Assembly: GCA_913776795.1 (NCBI GenBank)
Contig: CAJYRH010000213.1
Location: 1 to 16,922, forward strand
Direction of reading: 5' to 3'
Source of the DNA: an uncultured Pseudorhodoferax sp.
GTDB lineage: Bacteria; Pseudomonadota; Gammaproteobacteria; Burkholderiales; Burkholderiaceae
Length of the DNA stretch: 16,922 nt
Shown: in pieces, positions 14,776-16,922 of the stretch
Layout of the letters: every line of letters begins with the position of its first letter
Position numbering within the stretch: the stretch's first letter is position 1
Made by a program: the position numbers and the translations under genes
The notes under the pieces: generated by a model
What the model was told of the DNA's origin: nothing
Seen by the model: only the letters and a program-made list of their open reading frames with translations
Databases searched by the model: none

Positions 14776-15821
14776 GCCAACCGGTCCAGGGCGGCATCGC
14801 GTGCCGGTTTGGGCTGAGCGGCCAACGCGGCCACGGCCGCATGGAAGCGCGTCCAGTCCCGGCCCTCGCGCACAAACAGGGCCTCGAAGGCCGGCACCTG
14901 ACCGTCGTAGGCGGCCTGCACCCCGAACACCGCATTGTTGGCGCGGGCGACGTATGCGTCATAGCCGGCAAACCCGGCCCAGTGCTCGCGCTTGAGCCGC
15001 GCATACGTGGTGTGGAAAGTCGCCATGGCGCGGGCCTTGCGCTGCTCCATCGGTTCGGGGTTGTCGTTGTCGGCATATACCGCTGCAAGCGCCCGTCGCG
15101 TGTCCAACATCAGCGCACGCAACTCGCGCCGGCGGCTGTCCAGGCGCAGGTAGGACTCCCGCGTCTCCTCGCTGGCCTGGGTGGCCAGCCATTCGGCACC
15201 GCCCAGGCGCTCGACCGCTGTGGCGTACGACTCGTTGAACGTGGTGTCGTCCTTCACATAGACGACCTGGTGCGCAAGCTCGTGGAACAGCAATCGGGCC
15301 AGCTCACCCTCGTTCGAGCGGATGAAGGTGTTCAACAACGGGTCGCCGCCCAGCCAGTTCATCCAGCCCAGGGTGGAATAGGCCGGCACACCATAGACGT
15401 TGCTTTCCAGCCCCTGTGCACGCAATTGGTCGGCAAGCTTGCGCGCCTCGGCTTCGTCGAAATAGCCACGGTAACCAATGCAGCCCGTGAACGGGAAGCA
15501 CCAGGTCTTGAGAGTCAGGGAGTACGGTGGTGCCGCTACGGCGTTCCAGACGGCCGCCGGTCGGCCCAGGTCGGCGTAGCGGTGGTAGCTCGCGTTGTCG
15601 GGCAGATGCAGACGCTCCACCGCAAACCGTCGCATGCGTTGCGCCAGCTCCAACTGTCTGCGCAATTCGGCGGGCGTCTCGGGATCGTCCAGCCATTCCT
15701 GGATCGGCCTGGCCGCCTGCATCAACGCCAGATGGCCACGTGCCGACTGCAGGTAGTACGACGTATCGGCGCAGCCCGCCAGAGCGGACAACCCCAGCGC
15801 GACGCCGAGGCCCTTGAGCAT
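14766..15821 (-). CDS. Predicted zinc aminopeptidase lipoprotein (COG4324/PF10023)
   Basis: A 351-residue predicted metallopeptidase. The N-terminus MLKGLGVALGLSALAGC has a basic residue, a hydrophobic stretch and an LSALAGC lipobox with Cys17, so the protein is probably a periplasm-facing lipoprotein. The zinc site is HELAHQ (His180, Glu181, His184), with Glu197 in FNESYA a likely third ligand. Upstream are VYGVPAYSTLGW (142-153) and DPLLNTFI, typical of the COG4324 predicted aminopeptidase family. Length fits that family. The ATG at 15821 was chosen because it gives the lipoprotein signal and has TGGAA about 8 bases upstream. The frame is open to 16103 but overlaps the divergent gene. It ends tail to tail with the acyl-CoA-binding protein gene. 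Confidence 0.92.
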   Translation of the reverse strand: MLKGLGVALGLSALAGCADTSYYLQSARGHLALMQAARPIQEWLDDPETPAELRRQLELAQRMRRFAVERLHLPDNASYHRYADLGRPAAVWNAVAAPPYSLTLKTWCFPFTGCIGYRGYFDEAEARKLADQLRAQGLESNVYGVPAYSTLGWMNWLGGDPLLNTFIRSNEGELARLLFHELAHQVVYVKDDTTFNESYATAVERLGGAEWLATQASEETRESYLRLDSRRRELRALMLDTRRALAAVYADNDNPEPMEQRKARAMATFHTTYARLKREHWAGFAGYDAYVARANNAVFGVQAAYDGQVPAFEALFVREGRDWTRFHAAVAALAAQPKPARDAALDRLAKP

Positions 15822-15960
15822 TGCACGGTTCCACACATCGGTCAGTTTAAGGGCATGCCGTCGCCGGTCTGGCACGCGGGTTGCTCGCAGCCCTTCCAGC
15901 CCCACCTGTTCCGTGCAACGGCCGTGAACCAAGACGCCCCGCCAACGTCGAACTGCTGAT
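15822..15960. promoter_or_regulatory. Divergent intergenic region between aminopeptidase and gamma-glutamyltransferase genes
   Basis: This 139-base gap separates two divergent starts and should hold both promoters. I found no convincing -35/-10 pair, palindromic operator or leader structure. No Shine-Dalgarno is visible before the ATG at 15961, so the start of that gene is less certain than the others. Confidence 0.4.
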
Positions 15961-16815
15961 ATGCCACAGCCTCCTCGTCCCAAAAGCCAGTACGGCCGTA
16001 TCACCGCGCTCGCCAGCGGCCACCACCTCGCCACCCTGACGGCCCAACGCGTGGTCGAGCATGGCGGCTCGCTGGTCGATGCCATGGTGGCCGCGTCGGC
16101 CATGTTGACAGTGACCTTGCCGCATGCTGGGTCACTGGGCGGCTGCGGCGTGATGCTGGTCTTCGACGCCGCCTCGCACCAGGTTCAGGTGCTGAACGGG
16201 ACAGGACGGGCGCCCGCTGCCACCCCGGTCGAGCAGATCGCCGCCAGCGGCGTCCCGCGTCATGGCGTCCGCGCGGCCGTGACGCCAACCTTGGTGCGCC
16301 TGTGGGCACGTGCCCACGAGCGCTTTGGCCGGCTGCCCTGGGCCCAGTTGCTGGCACCGGGCATCGCCGCGGCCGCCACCGGCATCGGCACGTCCGAAGA
16401 GCTCGCCCGCAACCTGCAGCAGGCCGATCCCGTCGTTGCCGCGCAGCCTGGCTTCACCGACGCCTTCCACCGCAACGGCCAGCCGCTTGCAGCCGGCCAG
16501 CCCCTGCGCCAGCCGCAGCTGGCGGAGGTGTTGCAGGCGATCGCACGCCAGGGTGAGGCGGGCATGTACACCGGCTGGGTCGCGCGCAGTTTGGCAGCCT
16601 TCAGTGCGGAGCACGGCGGCTGGCTGGGCCAGGAAGACCTCGCCCACGCCCAGGCAGACTGGTGGGAAAGCTGGAGCACGCATTACGCCGGCCGGCAGGT
16701 GCATGTGGCACCGCCCAATTCGGCCGGTGTCCTCATGCTGCGCCAGCTCAACCTGCGCGCCGCCGCCGGGCCGACCCACAATGACCCCGCGCACGACGTG
16801 CTGCGCGCGGGTTGA
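15961..16815 (+). CDS. Gamma-glutamyltransferase family protein, N-terminal part, broken at a fold-back junction
   Basis: The first 280 or so residues match the large-subunit part of gamma-glutamyltransferase-like Ntn hydrolases: ALASGHHLATLTAQRVVEHG (16-35), GSLVDAMVAASAML (36-49), PHAGSLGGCGVMLVFD (54-69), LNGTGRAPAAT with Arg83 as candidate substrate-carboxylate binder, then LLAPGI and APPNSAGVLMLRQLN. The usual GGGGF-type glycine cluster reads GGCGV here. The conserved catalytic threonine of the small subunit lies beyond this fragment. The frame ends at a TGA created where the sequence turns back on itself (about 16810), so the stop at 16815 is probably not genuine. No lipoprotein or signal sequence is evident with this start. 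Exact substrate is unknown; the family includes glutathione hydrolases and relatives. Confidence 0.85.
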   Translation: MPQPPRPKSQYGRITALASGHHLATLTAQRVVEHGGSLVDAMVAASAMLTVTLPHAGSLGGCGVMLVFDAASHQVQVLNGTGRAPAATPVEQIAASGVPRHGVRAAVTPTLVRLWARAHERFGRLPWAQLLAPGIAAAATGIGTSEELARNLQQADPVVAAQPGFTDAFHRNGQPLAAGQPLRQPQLAEVLQAIARQGEAGMYTGWVARSLAAFSAEHGGWLGQEDLAHAQADWWESWSTHYAGRQVHVAPPNSAGVLMLRQLNLRAAAGPTHNDPAHDVLRAG

Positions 16816-16922
16816 GCTGGCGCAGCATGAGGACACCGGCCGAATTGGGCGGTGCCACATGCACCTGCCGGCCGGCGTAATGCGTGCTCCAGCTTTCCCA
16901 CCAGTCTGCCTGGGCGTGGGCG
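16641..16922. repeat. Exact 112-bp inverted repeat at the right end of the window
   Basis: Bases 16811-16922 are the exact reverse complement of 16641-16752, read base by base. The 58-base spacer (16753-16810) is not palindromic overall, but its ends add a near-match: 16753-16760 pairs with 16803-16810 except for one position, around a shared GCGCGC. The left arm lies inside coding sequence and makes good protein; the right arm is only its mirror. The right arm reaches the last base of the window. This is the shape of a fold-back chimera at a contig end. Confidence 0.93.

Overview
The window looks like chromosomal DNA of a GC-rich betaproteobacterium, most likely Burkholderiales. The signs are the rmlBDAC gene order, the PhaF/PhaI-type phasin beside a TetR regulator, the small acyl-CoA-binding protein, and the codon usage of the right half. 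No rRNA, tRNA, CRISPR array, integrase or insertion sequence was seen.

Left two thirds (1-11322, all minus strand, read right to left): a cell-surface polysaccharide locus. It opens with rmlB, rmlD, rmlA and rmlC, which make dTDP-L-rhamnose. After a 263-base non-coding gap come the ABC exporter genes wzm and wzt. Wzt carries a C-terminal carbohydrate-binding domain. Next are a methyltransferase with a long coiled-coil tail, a GT4 glycosyltransferase, a stand-alone protein resembling the C-terminal half of COG5610 HAD proteins, a second GT4-type glycosyltransferase (WsaF/rhamnosyltransferase-like), and the N-terminal part of a HAD-fold protein that runs off the left edge. Nearly all neighbours overlap or abut, so this is probably one or two translationally coupled operons. 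The gene set fits a rhamnose-containing O-antigen or capsule polymerised in the cytoplasm, modified at its end by the methyltransferase, recognised by Wzt and exported by Wzm. The central part (about 3.2-8 kb) is clearly poorer in GC than the flanks, as is usual for exchangeable O-antigen genes.

Middle right (11420-14761, plus strand): a housekeeping and storage block. It holds a PHA-granule phasin, a small cysteine-motif protein of unknown function, a TetR-family repressor, a TPR-like gene interrupted by one in-frame amber codon, a hemerythrin-domain protein and an acyl-CoA-binding protein.

Right end (14766-16922): a predicted zinc aminopeptidase lipoprotein on the minus strand and, diverging from it, the N-terminal part of a gamma-glutamyltransferase family gene. 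That last gene is broken by an exact 112-bp inverted repeat that ends on the last base of the window. The repeat looks like a fold-back (assembly or template-switch) junction rather than native sequence. The most interesting biological signals are the methyltransferase/coiled-coil gene beside a carbohydrate-binding Wzt, which suggests a WbdD-like chain terminator, and the separation of the two COG5610-type domains into different genes around a glycosyltransferase.
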